Below are positions 31,154-40,067 of a stretch of DNA of 64,000 nt, piece after piece (the first letter of the stretch is position 1; each line of letters opens with the position of its first letter). The position numbers and the translations under genes are program-made. The DNA is taken from contig NZ_CP016076.1 of the NCBI RefSeq assembly GCF_001941625.1, positions 620,001 to 684,000 of the forward strand. The letters run 5' to 3'. This stretch comes from Actinoalloteichus fjordicus. Lineage in GTDB: Bacteria > Actinomycetota > Actinomycetes > Mycobacteriales > Pseudonocardiaceae. The notes beneath the pieces are model-generated. The model saw nothing but the letters and a program-made list of their open reading frames with translations. It was not told the origin of the DNA and ran no database searches.

Positions 31154-31182
31154 GCTTCGGCAGGGTGGTCTCCTGCCGAAGC
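31154..31182 (+). terminator. Hairpin between S10 and spc operons
   Basis: GCTTCGGCAGG (31154-31164) pairs perfectly with CCTGCCGAAGC (31172-31182), an 11-bp stem with 7-nt loop, 10 nt after rpsQ. It is the likely boundary between the S10 and spc transcription units. There is no T tract, so termination may be partial. Confidence 0.6.
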
Positions 31183-31321
31183 CGTGCCTGTCAGTAAGGT
31201 GCGGCGTCGGCGCCTGGTCCGAGACTGTCAGAGGTCTCAGACCGACCAAGAGGCACTACTAGAGACGACCGCGCCCGTCGGGTCGGAAATCCGGCGGGCA
31301 ATACGCAGGTCAGGAGTTGAC

Positions 31322-31690
31322 GTGATTCAGCAGGAGTCGCGGCTCCGCGTCGCTGACAACACCGGAGCCAAGGAGATCTTGTGCATCCGGGTGTTGGGCG
31401 GCTCGGGGCGGCGGTACGCGGGCATCGGCGACATCATCGTCGCGACCGTGAAGGAAGCGATCCCGGGCGCCAACGTGAAGCGTGGTGACGTGATCAAGGC
31501 CGTCATCGTGCGCACCGTGAAGGAGCGCCGTCGTCCGGACGGTTCCTACATCCGGTTCGACGAGAACGCCGCGGTGATCATCAAGGCGGACAACGAGCCG
31601 CGCGGCACGCGCATCTTCGGCCCGGTGGGTCGCGAACTGCGTGACAAGAGGTTCATGAAGATCATCTCGTTGGCGCCGGAGGTGCTCTGA
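31322..31690 (+). CDS. rplN: 50S ribosomal protein L14
   Basis: L14 lies at the subunit interface and forms a bridge with 16S rRNA. The 122-residue product begins [20 protein letters not shown] and ends [18 protein letters not shown] 31322 follows GGTCAGGAGTTGAC and matches the conserved start; upstream extension would read into the leader. It overlaps rplX by one base. Confidence 0.97.
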   Translation: MIQQESRLRVADNTGAKEILCIRVLGGSGRRYAGIGDIIVATVKEAIPGANVKRGDVIKAVIVRTVKERRRPDGSYIRFDENAAVIIKADNEPRGTRIFGPVGRELRDKRFMKIISLAPEVL

Positions 31691-32004
31691 TGAAGGTGCA
31701 CAAGGGCGACACTGTCGTGATCATCGCAGGCAAGGACAAGGGCGCCAAGGGCAAGGTCATCCAGGCCTACCCGCAGACGTCGAAGGTCCTCGTCGAGGGC
31801 GTCAACCGGATCAAGAAGCACACCAAGATCAGCCGCACTCAGCGTGGCGCGCAGTCTGGTGGCATCGTGACCCAGGAAGCGCCGATCCACGTCAGCAACG
31901 TTCAGGTGGTGGACTCGGACGGTACCCCGACCAGGGTCGGCTACCGGACGGATGAGGACGGGCGCCGGATTCGCATCTCGCGCCGCAACGGTAAGGACAT
32001 CTGA
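31690..32004 (+). CDS. rplX: 50S ribosomal protein L24
   Basis: L24 starts 50S assembly. The 104-residue product has the KOW motif [20 protein letters not shown] at its N terminus, followed by [12 protein letters not shown]. It sits between rplN (1-nt overlap) and rplE (2-nt gap). Confidence 0.97.
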   Translation: MKVHKGDTVVIIAGKDKGAKGKVIQAYPQTSKVLVEGVNRIKKHTKISRTQRGAQSGGIVTQEAPIHVSNVQVVDSDGTPTRVGYRTDEDGRRIRISRRNGKDI

Positions 32005-32006
32005 TC

Positions 32007-32582
32007 ATGACGACTGCTGAGAAGATCGTCCCCCGGCTCAAGCTCCGGTACCGCGAGGAGATCGTCGGTGCGTTGCGCGAGGAGTACGACTACTCGAACG
32101 TGATGCAGGTCCCGGGCGTCGTCAAGGTCGTCGTGAACATGGGCGTCGGCGACGCGGCCAGGGACGGCAAGCTGATCGAGCCCGCGATCCGCGATCTGGC
32201 CACCATCACCGGTCAGCGTCCCGAGGTGCGGCGCGCGCGTAAGTCGATCGCGCAGTTCAAGCTGCGTGAGGGCATGCCGATCGGCGCCAGGGCGACGCTG
32301 CGCGGCGACCGCATGTGGGAGTTCCTGGACCGGCTGCTGACCATCGCGCTGCCGCGTATCCGTGACTTCCGCGGCCTGTCGGACCGCCAGTTCGACGGCA
32401 ACGGCAACTACACCTTCGGGTTGAGCGAGCAGTCGATGTTCCACGAGATCGACCCCGACTCGATCGATCGCCCCAGGGGCATGGACATCACGATCGTCAC
32501 CACCGCGATCAACGACGAGGAGGGGCGGGCGCTGCTGCGGCACCTCGGTTTTCCCTTCAAGTCCGCTGACAGCGGACGATGA
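32007..32582 (+). CDS. rplE: 50S ribosomal protein L5
   Basis: L5 binds 5S rRNA and contacts P-site tRNA. The 191-residue product has [20 protein letters not shown] and the [17 protein letters not shown] segment. It starts 2 nt after rplX. rpsN follows. Confidence 0.97.
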   Translation: MTTAEKIVPRLKLRYREEIVGALREEYDYSNVMQVPGVVKVVVNMGVGDAARDGKLIEPAIRDLATITGQRPEVRRARKSIAQFKLREGMPIGARATLRGDRMWEFLDRLLTIALPRIRDFRGLSDRQFDGNGNYTFGLSEQSMFHEIDPDSIDRPRGMDITIVTTAINDEEGRALLRHLGFPFKSADSGR

Positions 32583-32603
32583 GGACAAGGACGAGGAGAG
32601 CCG

Positions 32604-32789
32604 ATGGCTAAGAAGTCGCTGGTCGCCAAGGCGGCGCGGAAGCCGAAGTTCGCGGTGCGGGCGTACACCCGTTGCCAGCGCTGCGGTCGCCCGCACGCCG
32701 TGTTCCGTAAGTTCGGCCTCTGCCGGGTGTGCCTTCGCGAGATGGCGCACGCAGGCGAGCTGCCGGGCGTTCGCAAGTCCAGCTGGTGA
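32604..32789 (+). CDS. rpsZ: 30S ribosomal protein S14, zinc-binding type Z
   Basis: S14 binds the 30S head. This is the short 61-residue zinc form, with cysteines 24, 27, 40 and 43 (CQRC and CRVC). It occupies the classical spc-operon position. Many actinobacteria also keep a zinc-free longer S14 elsewhere under Zur control, which is not seen here. ATG follows GACGAGGAGAGCC. Confidence 0.96.
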   Translation: MAKKSLVAKAARKPKFAVRAYTRCQRCGRPHAVFRKFGLCRVCLREMAHAGELPGVRKSSW

Positions 32790-32899
32790 TCGGCACGCCC
32801 CAGCGGCGTGACGACCTACCGGCACACTGACCATCCCAGTTCGCTCCAGGCCCAGCCGATCGGCTGGGAACCAGGGCGAGAAAGGTTGACCAGGTCACC

Positions 32900-33298
32900 A
32901 TGACCATGACCGACCCGATCGCAGACTTCCTGACTCGTCTGCGTAACGCGAACTCGGCATACCACGACGAGGTCGTGTTGCCGCACTCCAAGCTCAAGGC
33001 GAACATCGCCGAGATCCTCAAGCGTGAGGGCTACATCTCGGGGCATCGCGTCGAGCAGGGTGAGAAGTGCCAGAACCTGGTCGTCGAGCTGAAGTACGGC
33101 CCGAACCGCGAGCGCAGCATCGCGGGTCTGCGGCGCGTGTCCAAGCCCGGTCTTCGGGTTTACGCCAAGTCGACCAACCTGCCCAAGGTGCTGGGCGGTC
33201 TCGGAGTGGCGATCATCTCCTCCTCCGGCGGTCTCGTGACCGATCGGCAGGCGGGCAAGCAGGGAGTGGGCGGGGAAGTCCTCGCCTACGTCTGGTGA
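32900..33298 (+). CDS. rpsH: 30S ribosomal protein S8
   Basis: S8 is a primary 16S rRNA-binding protein and in many bacteria the spc-operon repressor. The 132-residue product begins [18 protein letters not shown] and ends [14 protein letters not shown] 32900 is used; ATG 32906 is equally plausible. The 110-nt spacer before it is longer than most in this operon. Confidence 0.96.
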   Translation: MTMTDPIADFLTRLRNANSAYHDEVVLPHSKLKANIAEILKREGYISGHRVEQGEKCQNLVVELKYGPNRERSIAGLRRVSKPGLRVYAKSTNLPKVLGGLGVAIISSSGGLVTDRQAGKQGVGGEVLAYVW

Positions 33299-33314
33299 GA
33301 AAGGGGGTATCGGA

Positions 33315-33854
33315 ATGTCGCGCATCGGAAAACTGCCGGTAACCGTGCCCTCCGGCGTCGAGGTCACCCTCGACGGCCGCATGGTGACGGTCAAGGGGCC
33401 CAAGGGCACCCTGTCCCACACCCTTGCCGAGCCGATCACCGCTGAGCGGTCGGAGGACGGCGCGGTTGTGGTGAAGCGTCCGGACGACGAGCGGAAGAGT
33501 CGTTCGCTGCACGGGTTGAGCCGCACGCTGGTGGCCAACCTGATCACCGGGGTCAGCCAGGGCTACGAGAAGAAGCTCGAGATCCACGGCGTGGGTTACC
33601 GCGTCGCGCTCAAGGGCGGCGAACTCGAGTTCGCCCTCGGCTACAGCCACCCGGTGAAGATCACGCCTCCGGAGGGCATCAGCTTCGTGGTGGAGAACCC
33701 GACTCGGTTCTCCGTCCAGGGCATCGACAAGCAGCGGGTTGGCGAGGTTGCGGCCAACATTCGCAAGCTGCGCAAGCCTGACCCGTATAAGGGCAAGGGT
33801 GTGCGGTACGCGGGTGAGGTCATCCGCCGCAAGGTCGGAAAGACGGGTAAGTGA
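33315..33854 (+). CDS. rplF: 50S ribosomal protein L6
   Basis: L6 lies near the sarcin-ricin loop and the GTPase centre. The 179-residue product has two repeats of the L6 fold and the C-terminal signature [22 protein letters not shown] follows AAAGGGGGTATCGGA. It overlaps rplR by 4 nt. Confidence 0.97.
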   Translation: MSRIGKLPVTVPSGVEVTLDGRMVTVKGPKGTLSHTLAEPITAERSEDGAVVVKRPDDERKSRSLHGLSRTLVANLITGVSQGYEKKLEIHGVGYRVALKGGELEFALGYSHPVKITPPEGISFVVENPTRFSVQGIDKQRVGEVAANIRKLRKPDPYKGKGVRYAGEVIRRKVGKTGK

Positions 33855-34267
33855 GCATGAGCGAGACCACTGCAACCACCGCTGCCAAGCGCAAGCCTGT
33901 CGGCAAGGACGTCTCCACGGTGCGTCGGGTGGCCAGGGCACGCAGGCACTTCCGTATCCGGAAGAAGGTCGCGGGCTCTGCTGAGCGTCCTCGTCTGGTC
34001 GTCACTCGGTCCTCGCGGCACATCGTCGCCCAGGTGATCGACGACCTCGCGGGCGTCACGCTGGCCTCTGCGTCGAGCCTGGAGGCCGACGTCCGAGGAC
34101 TGGACGGCGACAAGAAGGCCCGTGCGGCCAAGGTCGGCGCGTTGGTCGCGGACCGGGCCAAGGGCGCGGGCATCCAAGGGGTCGTCTTCGACCGCGGCGG
34201 CTACGAGTACCACGGTCGGGTGGCCGCACTCGCCGACGCGGCGCGCGAGGCGGGGCTGGAGTTCTGA
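33851..34267 (+). CDS. rplR: 50S ribosomal protein L18
   Basis: L18 binds 5S rRNA with L5. The 138-residue product has [20 protein letters not shown] and the C-terminal [23 protein letters not shown] 33851 overlaps the rplF stop; ATG 33857 is an alternative start. Confidence 0.96.
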   Translation: MSMSETTATTAAKRKPVGKDVSTVRRVARARRHFRIRKKVAGSAERPRLVVTRSSRHIVAQVIDDLAGVTLASASSLEADVRGLDGDKKARAAKVGALVADRAKGAGIQGVVFDRGGYEYHGRVAALADAAREAGLEF

Positions 34268-34307
34268 GAGACATGCAGAAGATCAAGCAGAACGAGAGGG
34301 TCGTCTG

Positions 34308-34913
34308 ATGCCAGGACGCACACGTCGTGAGGGCGGTGGCGAGCGCGGAGAGCGCCGCGACCGTCGGGACGGTGGCCGCGGCGGGGCGGCTCAGGAGAAG
34401 ACCCCGCATCTGGAGCGCGTCGTCGCGATCAACCGGGTGGCGAAGGTCGTCAAGGGTGGTCGTCGGTTCAGCTTCACCGCGCTGGTGATCGTCGGAGACG
34501 GCGACGGCATGGTGGGCGTCGGCTACGGCAAGGCCAAGGAGGTGCCTGCCGCGATCGCCAAGGGTGTGGAAGAGGCGAAGAAGAACTTCTTCCGCGTCCC
34601 TCGGATCGCGGGCACCATCACTCACCCCATCCAGGGTGAGAAGGCGGCCGGTGTGGTGCTGCTTCGCCCGGCGAGCCCCGGTACCGGTGTCATCGCCGGC
34701 GGCCCGGTGCGTGCCGTGCTGGAGTGCGCAGGCGTCCACGACGTCCTGAGCAAGTCGCTCGGCAGTGACAACGCCATCAACGTCGTGCACGCCACGGTGG
34801 CCGCGCTCAAGGGCTTGCAGCGTCCGGAGGAGGTGGCTGCTCGCCGCGGCCTGCCTCTCGAGGACGTCGCCCCGGCAGGAATGCTGCGGGCTCGCGCCGG
34901 ACAGGGGGTGTGA
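34308..34913 (+). CDS. rpsE: 30S ribosomal protein S5
   Basis: S5 lines the mRNA entry tunnel and affects fidelity. The 201-residue product has an Arg/Gly-rich N-terminal tail (about 25 residues), the dsRBD-like part ([20 protein letters not shown]) and [22 protein letters not shown] 34308 follows AACGAGAGGGTCGTCTG. Residues of the spectinomycin loop look ordinary. Confidence 0.96.
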   Translation: MPGRTRREGGGERGERRDRRDGGRGGAAQEKTPHLERVVAINRVAKVVKGGRRFSFTALVIVGDGDGMVGVGYGKAKEVPAAIAKGVEEAKKNFFRVPRIAGTITHPIQGEKAAGVVLLRPASPGTGVIAGGPVRAVLECAGVHDVLSKSLGSDNAINVVHATVAALKGLQRPEEVAARRGLPLEDVAPAGMLRARAGQGV

Positions 34914-34917
34914 GGCT

Positions 34918-35100
34918 ATGTCGCAGCTGAAGGTGACGCAGCTTCGCAGCACCATCGGCACCAAGCAGAACCAGCGGGACTCGCTGCGCACCCTCGGGCT
35001 GCGCAAGATCCGGCAGGAAGTGGTGCGCGATGACACTCCCCAGGTCCGCGGTCTGATCCACACCGTGCGTCACCTGGTGAAGGTCGAAGAGGTGAACTGA
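34918..35100 (+). CDS. rpmD: 50S ribosomal protein L30
   Basis: L30 is a small 23S rRNA-binding protein. The 60-residue product reads [20 protein letters not shown] followed by the [10 protein letters not shown]-type core. It starts 4 nt after rpsE and is followed by rplO after 4 nt. Confidence 0.96.
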   Translation: MSQLKVTQLRSTIGTKQNQRDSLRTLGLRKIRQEVVRDDTPQVRGLIHTVRHLVKVEEVN

Positions 35101-35104
35101 AGCA

Positions 35105-35548
35105 ATGGCCATCAAGATTCACCACCTGCGGCCTGCTCCTGGTTCCAAGACCGCGAAGACTCGCGTCGGTCGTGGTGAGGGTTCCAAGGGCAAGACCGCT
35201 GGTCGTGGTACCAAGGGCACGAAGGCCCGGAGCAATGTGAAGGCCGGGTTCGAGGGCGGTCAGCTTCCGCTCCAGATGCGGCTGCCGAAGCTCAAGGGCT
35301 TCAAGAACCGCTTCCGGGTCGAGTACCAGGTCGTCAACATCGGCGATCTGGCGAGGCTGTTCCCCGAGGGCGGCACCATCGGCATCGCCGAGCTGGTCGC
35401 CGCGGGAGCCGTCCGGAAGAACGAGCTGGTCAAGGTGCTGGGCAACGGCGACCTCGGCGATGTGAAGTTGAGCGTCACCGCGAACCGGTTCTCCGGCAGC
35501 GCGATCGAGAAGATCACGGCGGCCGGTGGGAGCACCACCACCGTCTGA
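35105..35548 (+). CDS. rplO: 50S ribosomal protein L15
   Basis: L15 is a late 50S assembly protein. The 147-residue product has [20 protein letters not shown] and the glycine-rich [19 protein letters not shown] segment. In nearly all bacteria secY follows directly. Here a strong terminator and about 7 kb of accessory genes intervene. Confidence 0.97.
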   Translation: MAIKIHHLRPAPGSKTAKTRVGRGEGSKGKTAGRGTKGTKARSNVKAGFEGGQLPLQMRLPKLKGFKNRFRVEYQVVNIGDLARLFPEGGTIGIAELVAAGAVRKNELVKVLGNGDLGDVKLSVTANRFSGSAIEKITAAGGSTTTV

Positions 35549-35562
35549 GTTCTTCATCGAGC

Positions 35563-35605
35563 ACGACGAAACGGCTCGCAGGTTCTCCTGCGGGCCGTTC
35601 GTCGT
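35563..35605 (+). terminator. Terminator after rplO
   Basis: The arms 35563-35582 and 35587-35605 form a stem of about 19 bp with one bulged base and a TTCT loop, 15 nt after the rplO stop. It ends the truncated spc operon and may also terminate the minus-strand genes that approach from the right. Confidence 0.8.
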
Positions 35606-35617
35606 CGGTGGGGCGGG

Positions 35618-35962
35618 TCAGAACACGCAGGAGCCGCTGGGAATGCTGCCGTTCCCTCGGTAGTTGACGCGGTTGGTGACGGAGGATTCGCGTTTGATGC
35701 GGGCGGCCAGTGTCTGGCCCTTCTCCAACCAGGCGATCTCTGCTTCAGGGCTGGTCCAGAGTGGCTCTTGGGGTGTGTCGTCGTTGTAGACGGCCTGGAA
35801 CTCGTCGTCCCATTCGGTGAGGTCGTGGACGAGTTCAGGACTGAGGCCGAGGAGTTCGGCTGCTTCGTCGATCTCGTGGTCGTATTGGGGCGAATCGCCG
35901 ACCCAGAACCAGAAGCACGGTTCTTCCCAGCCCGCGTGGAGGACGACGTCATAGCCTGCCAT
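35618..35962 (-). CDS. Immunity-like protein, paralogue 1
   Basis: An acidic 114-residue cytoplasmic protein, about 92% identical to the 36435 gene product (about nine differences) and more distantly similar to the one at 35979. Conserved parts are GYDVVLHAGWEE, EAAELLGLSPELVHDLTEWD, and WLEKGQTLAARIKRES. Position behind a polymorphic-toxin-like gene and the tandem duplication suggest an immunity protein. I do not recognise a named family with certainty. ATG 35962 is chosen; a longer frame would overlap the neighbouring gene. Confidence 0.75.
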   Translation of the reverse strand: MAGYDVVLHAGWEEPCFWFWVGDSPQYDHEIDEAAELLGLSPELVHDLTEWDDEFQAVYNDDTPQEPLWTSPEAEIAWLEKGQTLAARIKRESSVTNRVNYRGNGSIPSGSCVF

Positions 35963-35978
35963 GGGTGCTCCTGTCTTC

Positions 35979-36335
35979 TCAGAAGACGCACTCACCATCG
36001 GCGATGGTGCCGTTACCGAAGTATTCAACCCTGGACACGACCGGGGATTCGCGTTTGATGCGGGCGGCGAGTGTCTTGCCCTTCTCTAGCCAGGCCTGTC
36101 TGGCCTCGGGGCTCGGCCATTCGGAGTCCTGCGGGACGTCGATGTTGAGGACGTCCTGGTATTCGTCGTCCCAGTCGGTGAGTTCGGCGGCGAGGTCATC
36201 GCTCAGTGACAGCAGCTCAGCGGCTTCCTCGACCGAGTGTTGGAGCATGGGAGAGCGGCTGGTTCGGAACCGGATGCAGTCCTCGCCCCAGCCTGCGTGC
36301 AGAGTGACGTCATAGCCCGCCGTGTCACCGGTCAT
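35979..36335 (-). CDS. Immunity-like protein, paralogue 2 (diverged)
   Basis: A 118-residue acidic protein starting MTGDTAGYDVTLHAGWGED and ending NGTIADGECVF. It shares the full architecture of its two neighbours (AGYDV-LHAGW, EEAAELL-LS, WDDE, WLEKGKTLAARIKRESPV) but differs at many positions. ATG 36335 follows AGAAGGAACTATCC. Divergence beside two near-identical copies fits an immunity array that may recognise a different toxin variant; this is inference. Confidence 0.75.
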   Translation of the reverse strand: MTGDTAGYDVTLHAGWGEDCIRFRTSRSPMLQHSVEEAAELLSLSDDLAAELTDWDDEYQDVLNIDVPQDSEWPSPEARQAWLEKGKTLAARIKRESPVVSRVEYFGNGTIADGECVF

Positions 36336-36434
36336 CAGTGGATAGTTCCTTCTGCCACGGATCGAAGAGTGAGAAGTACGACCGTCCGTCGGTCTCCTTC
36401 GACGGAGGGGAGCTGGCACCCGTCGCTGTCTGCG

Positions 36435-36779
36435 TCAGAACACGCAGGAGCCGCTCGGGAAAGTACCGTCACCTCGATAGACGACGCGGTTGGTGACGGG
36501 CGATTCTCGTTTGATGCGGGCGGCTAGTGTCTTGCCCTTTTCCAGCCAGGCGGTCTCTGCTTCAGGGCTGGTCCAAAGTGGTTCCTGGGGAGTGTCGTCG
36601 TTGTAGACGGCTTGGAATTCGTCGTCCCACTCCGTGAGGTCATGGACTAGTTCGGGGCTGAGGCCGAGGAGTTCCGCGGCTTCGTCGATCTCGTGGTCGT
36701 ATTGGGGTGATTCGCCGACCCAGAACCAGAAGGGCGGTTCCTCCCATCCTGCGTGAAGGACGACGTCATAGCCTGCCAT
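36435..36779 (-). CDS. Immunity-like protein, paralogue 3, next to the toxin
   Basis: A 114-residue acidic protein starting MAGYDVVLHAGWEEPPFWFW. Its ATG lies 14 nt inside the 3' end of the toxin-like gene, the tight coupling typical of toxin/immunity pairs. No signal peptide or membrane segment is present. Best guess is the cognate antitoxin/immunity protein of the 36766-37560 product. Confidence 0.78.
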   Translation of the reverse strand: MAGYDVVLHAGWEEPPFWFWVGESPQYDHEIDEAAELLGLSPELVHDLTEWDDEFQAVYNDDTPQEPLWTSPEAETAWLEKGKTLAARIKRESPVTNRVVYRGDGTFPSGSCVF

Positions 36780-37560
36780 GTTTGCTCCTGTCTCGGTGTT
36801 GCCGAAGTACCTGGTCGAGGGGTATCGGATGTGCGCCGACGATGTAGCCATTGCTGCTGACGGTGATGGCGATTCGTCGAGGCCCATCGCCGATGTCTAC
36901 TTCGTAGACCGGTCGGTCCCTGCCGCTATAGCCGACAACGCGTCCTCGCTCCAATGCAGCAATGATCAGCGCCGGTAGCTGTTCTCGTGGTGTCCCGAGG
37001 TATTCGAACTGCTCGGGCCTGCCGTCGCTCATGACGTGTCCCAGCCCGGAGTTTTTGGTCCCGGTCTCGAGCCAGACAAGGCGGCCGTTCCGGAGGCGAG
37101 TCATTCGGACGATCTTGTCTGTGCTGATCTTCGTGCCACTACGGCGTAGCTCGGCGATCCAGTCGGCATACTTCACTCCAGGATCGGCCGTGTGGTCGGG
37201 AGGCGGTGGCGGTGGCTGCGGTCCTGTCGACGGTTCGGCGGAGGAGTGCGGGGCACTCGGCGGTCCGCTAGTCCCTCCGCCCGCCTCCGCGATGCCGTGT
37301 CCCGCGATGGAATGGCAGTAGGCGTCGATGACGTCCTGGGCCTGGCGGAGCATGGCATCGGCGGTCTGGACGTCGTCGCCTGCGGCCCGTGCGTGGTGGG
37401 TGATCTGGTCGACGTGCGGCTGTGTCGATCCGGCCGTGGCCGCGCCGACGATGGCGGCGCCGTCCGTGATCGCGTCAGCGGCGCGGGCGGCCTCGCGGCG
37501 GGCCTGAGTGACGAGTGCGTAGGCCTGCCGCAGCTTCGCCACGATCTCGGTGACAGACAA
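36766..37560 (-). CDS. Polymorphic-toxin-like protein with C-terminal BECR-type RNase-like domain
   Basis: A 264-residue protein starting at TTG behind AGGGGG. Residues 1-90 are an alpha-helical WXG-like/DUF6244-like region. Residues 97-122 form a Pro-rich linker ending in a run of prolines. Residues about 140-250 look like a small toxin domain: KNSGLGHVM (His175), RPVYEVDIGDG and NGYIVGAHP. This pattern resembles BECR-fold nucleases of the barnase/EndoU/colicin E5-D/RelE group, in which a GL-x-HI segment is followed by RPxYEV and NGYIVGANP-like strands. The domain order (secretion-type helical N terminus, linker, toxin tip) and the three immunity-like genes downstream support this. RNase activity is untested. 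Confidence 0.7.
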   Translation of the reverse strand: MSVTEIVAKLRQAYALVTQARREAARAADAITDGAAIVGAATAGSTQPHVDQITHHARAAGDDVQTADAMLRQAQDVIDAYCHSIAGHGIAEAGGGTSGPPSAPHSSAEPSTGPQPPPPPPDHTADPGVKYADWIAELRRSGTKISTDKIVRMTRLRNGRLVWLETGTKNSGLGHVMSDGRPEQFEYLGTPREQLPALIIAALERGRVVGYSGRDRPVYEVDIGDGPRRIAITVSSNGYIVGAHPIPLDQVLRQHRDRSKHGRL

Positions 37561-37692
37561 TGCCGGACCCCCTACGGTGTGTGATCACGCCGTCATGGTG
37601 CCCGAGGTGCGGCTGCCAGGGTCGCACGGGGTGTGCCTGCGCGCGTACGCGAGTGACCGCGTGTCTGTGGGCATCGACCGCCCCGCCGAGGG

Positions 37693-37890
37693 CTAGCGAG
37701 GCGCGTAGGTGCCGTCCTTGACGGCTGACATGAAGGCGGCCCACTGGGGGTGGGTGAAGGCGGTGGTGCCCTGGTCGGGGGTGACGCTGTTGCGGACGTA
37801 GACCGCGTCGTCGGTGAACATCGTCTCGACGCACGTGTTGCCGTTGTGGGATCTGGTGGAGACGAACCACTCGTTGGTGTTCCGTGCCAT
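37693..37890 (-). CDS. DUF397 domain protein
   Basis: A 65-residue DUF397 protein: WFVSTRSHNGNTCVETMFTD, then VRNSVTPDQGTTAFTHPQWA and AAFMSAVKDGTYAPR. It lies 7 nt after the XRE/DUF5753 gene and is the expected partner. It is only distantly similar to the 14854 protein. Confidence 0.85.
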   Translation of the reverse strand: MARNTNEWFVSTRSHNGNTCVETMFTDDAVYVRNSVTPDQGTTAFTHPQWAAFMSAVKDGTYAPR

Positions 37891-37897
37891 GGCCGGC

Positions 37898-38758
37898 TCA
37901 TTTCAGCTCGCGATGGACCCGGCGGAGGAACGCGGTGCTCTCCTTGAGTCCCAGGGCTGTCGCCTTGAGCAGGTCGAGATGGTGCGCCGCGCGGGCGACC
38001 TCTGCTCGTCGATCCTGGAAGACGTCTCGCCCGTGGCTGTCCATGATAAGTATGTCGGGTGCTGGGGAGGGAAACCGATGCCAGGTCACGGTGATCCCGA
38101 GAAACGGATGTGGTCCAGCCCCGAAGGGCAGAACTTGGATGACGACGTTCTCCAGGTCCTCATTCGTCTTGATCAGGTGAGCAACCTGTTGGCGCATGGT
38201 CTCGGTACCGCCGATGCCCGTGCGGAGGGCGGCCTCGCCGAGGATGCACCAGTACCTGAGCGGCGGACGATCGTTCCTGGTCAGGACTGCCGCTCGCTCC
38301 AGGCGGAGATCGACGAAGCGAGCGACTTCGTCGGGCCTGTTGTCGCGACCCCAGCGGAGGGTCGCTTCGATGTAGGGCGCTACTTGAAGCAGACCTGGGA
38401 TCAACTCGGAGGAGTAGAAGACCGAAGACGTCGCCTGGGACTCCAGATCAATGGCTCGACGCAGGTTGGTCGGGGTCACGGCCGTCGTGTACGGGCTCGG
38501 CGGACGACGACGCCGTGTCGTACGCGCAAACTCGATCAGCTCAGCACGCTCATCCTCACCGATCGCGTACCTGTCGAGCAGCTTCTCCAACTCGACGGGT
38601 TTGGGCTTGGACCTGCCCACCTCGAGATCGCCGATCTTGGAGAGACTGCATCCGAGTAGGTCGGCAGCCTCTTCTCGCGTCACGCCCGCCTTCTCACGCA
38701 TTCGTCGCAAGGTTGCCGCGACCTGCACGTGCTCGGTCCTGACTCGCCTGTCGCTCAA
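37898..38758 (-). CDS. XRE-family helix-turn-helix regulator (DUF5753 type)
   Basis: A 286-residue regulator starting at TTG behind GGGAGGACGGATC. The HTH is within residues 12-70 (LRRMREKAGVTREEAADLLG, KIGDLEVGRSKPKP). The C-terminal DUF5753-like part includes SSELIPGLLQVAPYIEATLR and LENVVIQVLPFGAGPHP. It is followed by its DUF397 partner. It may regulate the neighbouring toxin/immunity locus or the divergent 38939 gene, but no operator was identified. Confidence 0.88.
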   Translation of the reverse strand: MSDRRVRTEHVQVAATLRRMREKAGVTREEAADLLGCSLSKIGDLEVGRSKPKPVELEKLLDRYAIGEDERAELIEFARTTRRRRPPSPYTTAVTPTNLRRAIDLESQATSSVFYSSELIPGLLQVAPYIEATLRWGRDNRPDEVARFVDLRLERAAVLTRNDRPPLRYWCILGEAALRTGIGGTETMRQQVAHLIKTNEDLENVVIQVLPFGAGPHPFLGITVTWHRFPSPAPDILIMDSHGRDVFQDRRAEVARAAHHLDLLKATALGLKESTAFLRRVHRELK

Positions 38759-38938
38759 GATCCGTCCTCCCTGCCACGACGCTTGTGCGGAGAAGCTCAG
38801 CCTGTTCGCTGACCAGACTCAAGTCTCGGCACGGGATTCACGCCAAAGGATTAACGTCTAATTCTGGCACGTAGTTTAGCCTCGACGTGAGGAGATCGGC
38901 TGGTCCGGAAGCCGATCATCGTCCCGAGGGAGTGAGAC

Positions 38939-39211
38939 ATGACCACCTTGATCGACGACACGGCCACCACCGGCGGCGCCTGGGCGTACGTTCACGACGG
39001 CGACCGGCTCTACTGCAAGGCAGACAGCACGAGCGGCGCCATCGACCTGACCTTCCTCGGCGCCATGGAGTTCACGGTGGGGATGTCCGAGGAGGCCGCC
39101 TGCCGCTGCCGAGACATGCTCGACACCGCGATCACGGAGCTGCGGGCCGGGACCGTCGAGGCATCCGGAGACGCTGAGAGCGTGGCCGATCGGTCGAGGG
39201 GAAGCGCCTGA
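38939..39211 (+). CDS. Small hypothetical protein
   Basis: A 90-residue protein starting MTTLIDDTATTGGAWAYVHD behind GAGGGAGTGAG. It is acidic, with CRCRDM in a predicted C-terminal helix, and no signal or membrane segment. It is divergent from the XRE gene with a 180-nt intergenic region that must contain both promoters. I do not recognise a family. Confidence 0.6.
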   Translation: MTTLIDDTATTGGAWAYVHDGDRLYCKADSTSGAIDLTFLGAMEFTVGMSEEAACRCRDMLDTAITELRAGTVEASGDAESVADRSRGSA

Positions 39212-39495
39212 CGGCGGGTGGGCAGCGTAGTAGAGGTCGATGGGCGGGCCGGCCTCCAGCCGACGGCACCCGGGCTGCGGTGCTGATCACAGCGCACTCA
39301 TCCAACCCGCCGTCTGCGGCAGGGGCGGGATCGCTCGCGATCTCGCCCCGTCTGCGGTGGATGTCAGGTGAGGGGCGCTGCCCGACTCGCCTTCGGTCAT
39401 CGTGTTCGCCGGCCCCGCCGAAGCATTGGCGGGCGTCCCGTGCGGCCCCGTAGAGATCCACCGCCACTCCTGGCATTTTCCCACGAAGGAGAACA

Positions 39496-40067
39496 GTGAG
39501 CGAGCCCCTGATCTGGCTGCGCGGTGACAAGGCGGGCATCGGCCCTTTGCGTGCCGACCTCGTGGAGGACTACTGGCGGTGGGAGCAGAGCATCCCCACC
39601 ATCGTCGGATACAACCGGCGAACACCCCAGCCGATCGAGACCACCCGGCTGATTCTCATCGAAGGCTACGACCGAGCCTCGGACCGAGAGATCCGGTTCA
39701 CGATCTACGACCTGACCGGAGCGACACCCAGACCGGTCGGTATAGCCCAGGTAGTGACCGATCAGCCACGCGCAACGGCGAGTACATCGTGGCCATGGGT
39801 GAATCCCGGGAGAAAGGGGTGGGTTCCGAGGCGACCGGGCTCGTGTTGGACTACGCCTTCCACGTCGCCAACCTGGCATGCGTGTACTTGAGCGTCATGG
39901 AACCGAACCAGGGAGCGATCCGCGCCTACGAGCGGGCGGGTTTCAAGCGGCAGGGCATCCGCCGCAACGCGAATATGTGGCTTGGTGAGCGGGTCGATGA
40001 GGTGCTGATGGACGCCATTCCAGCCGAGTTCGAGGGTCCCTCCTTGGTCAAACAGATGTTCCGCTGA
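39496..40067 (+). pseudogene. GNAT-family acetyltransferase interrupted by a frameshift
   Basis: The N-terminal part (GTG 39496 behind GAAGGAGAAC; MSEPLIWLRGDKAGIGPLRA to PVGIAQVVTDQ) and the C-terminal part (RNGEYIVAMGESREKGVGSE, AYERAGFKRQGIRRN, VDEVLMDAIPAEFEG) are in different frames. Joining them with a -1 shift at about 39765, where GATCAGCC reads as if one G were missing from GATCAGGCC, gives a complete RimJ/RimL-like acetyltransferase of about 190 residues. The acetyl-CoA-binding segment lies in the second part. It is either a recent pseudogene or a sequencing error. Confidence 0.75.

Larger units (their letters stand above)
35618..36779 (-). repeat. Tandem paralogous immunity-like genes (three copies)
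   Basis: Units 35618-35962 and 36435-36779 are near-identical direct repeats at nucleotide level, and 35979-36335 between them is a diverged copy. Recombination between the outer copies could delete the middle one. Confidence 0.75.
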
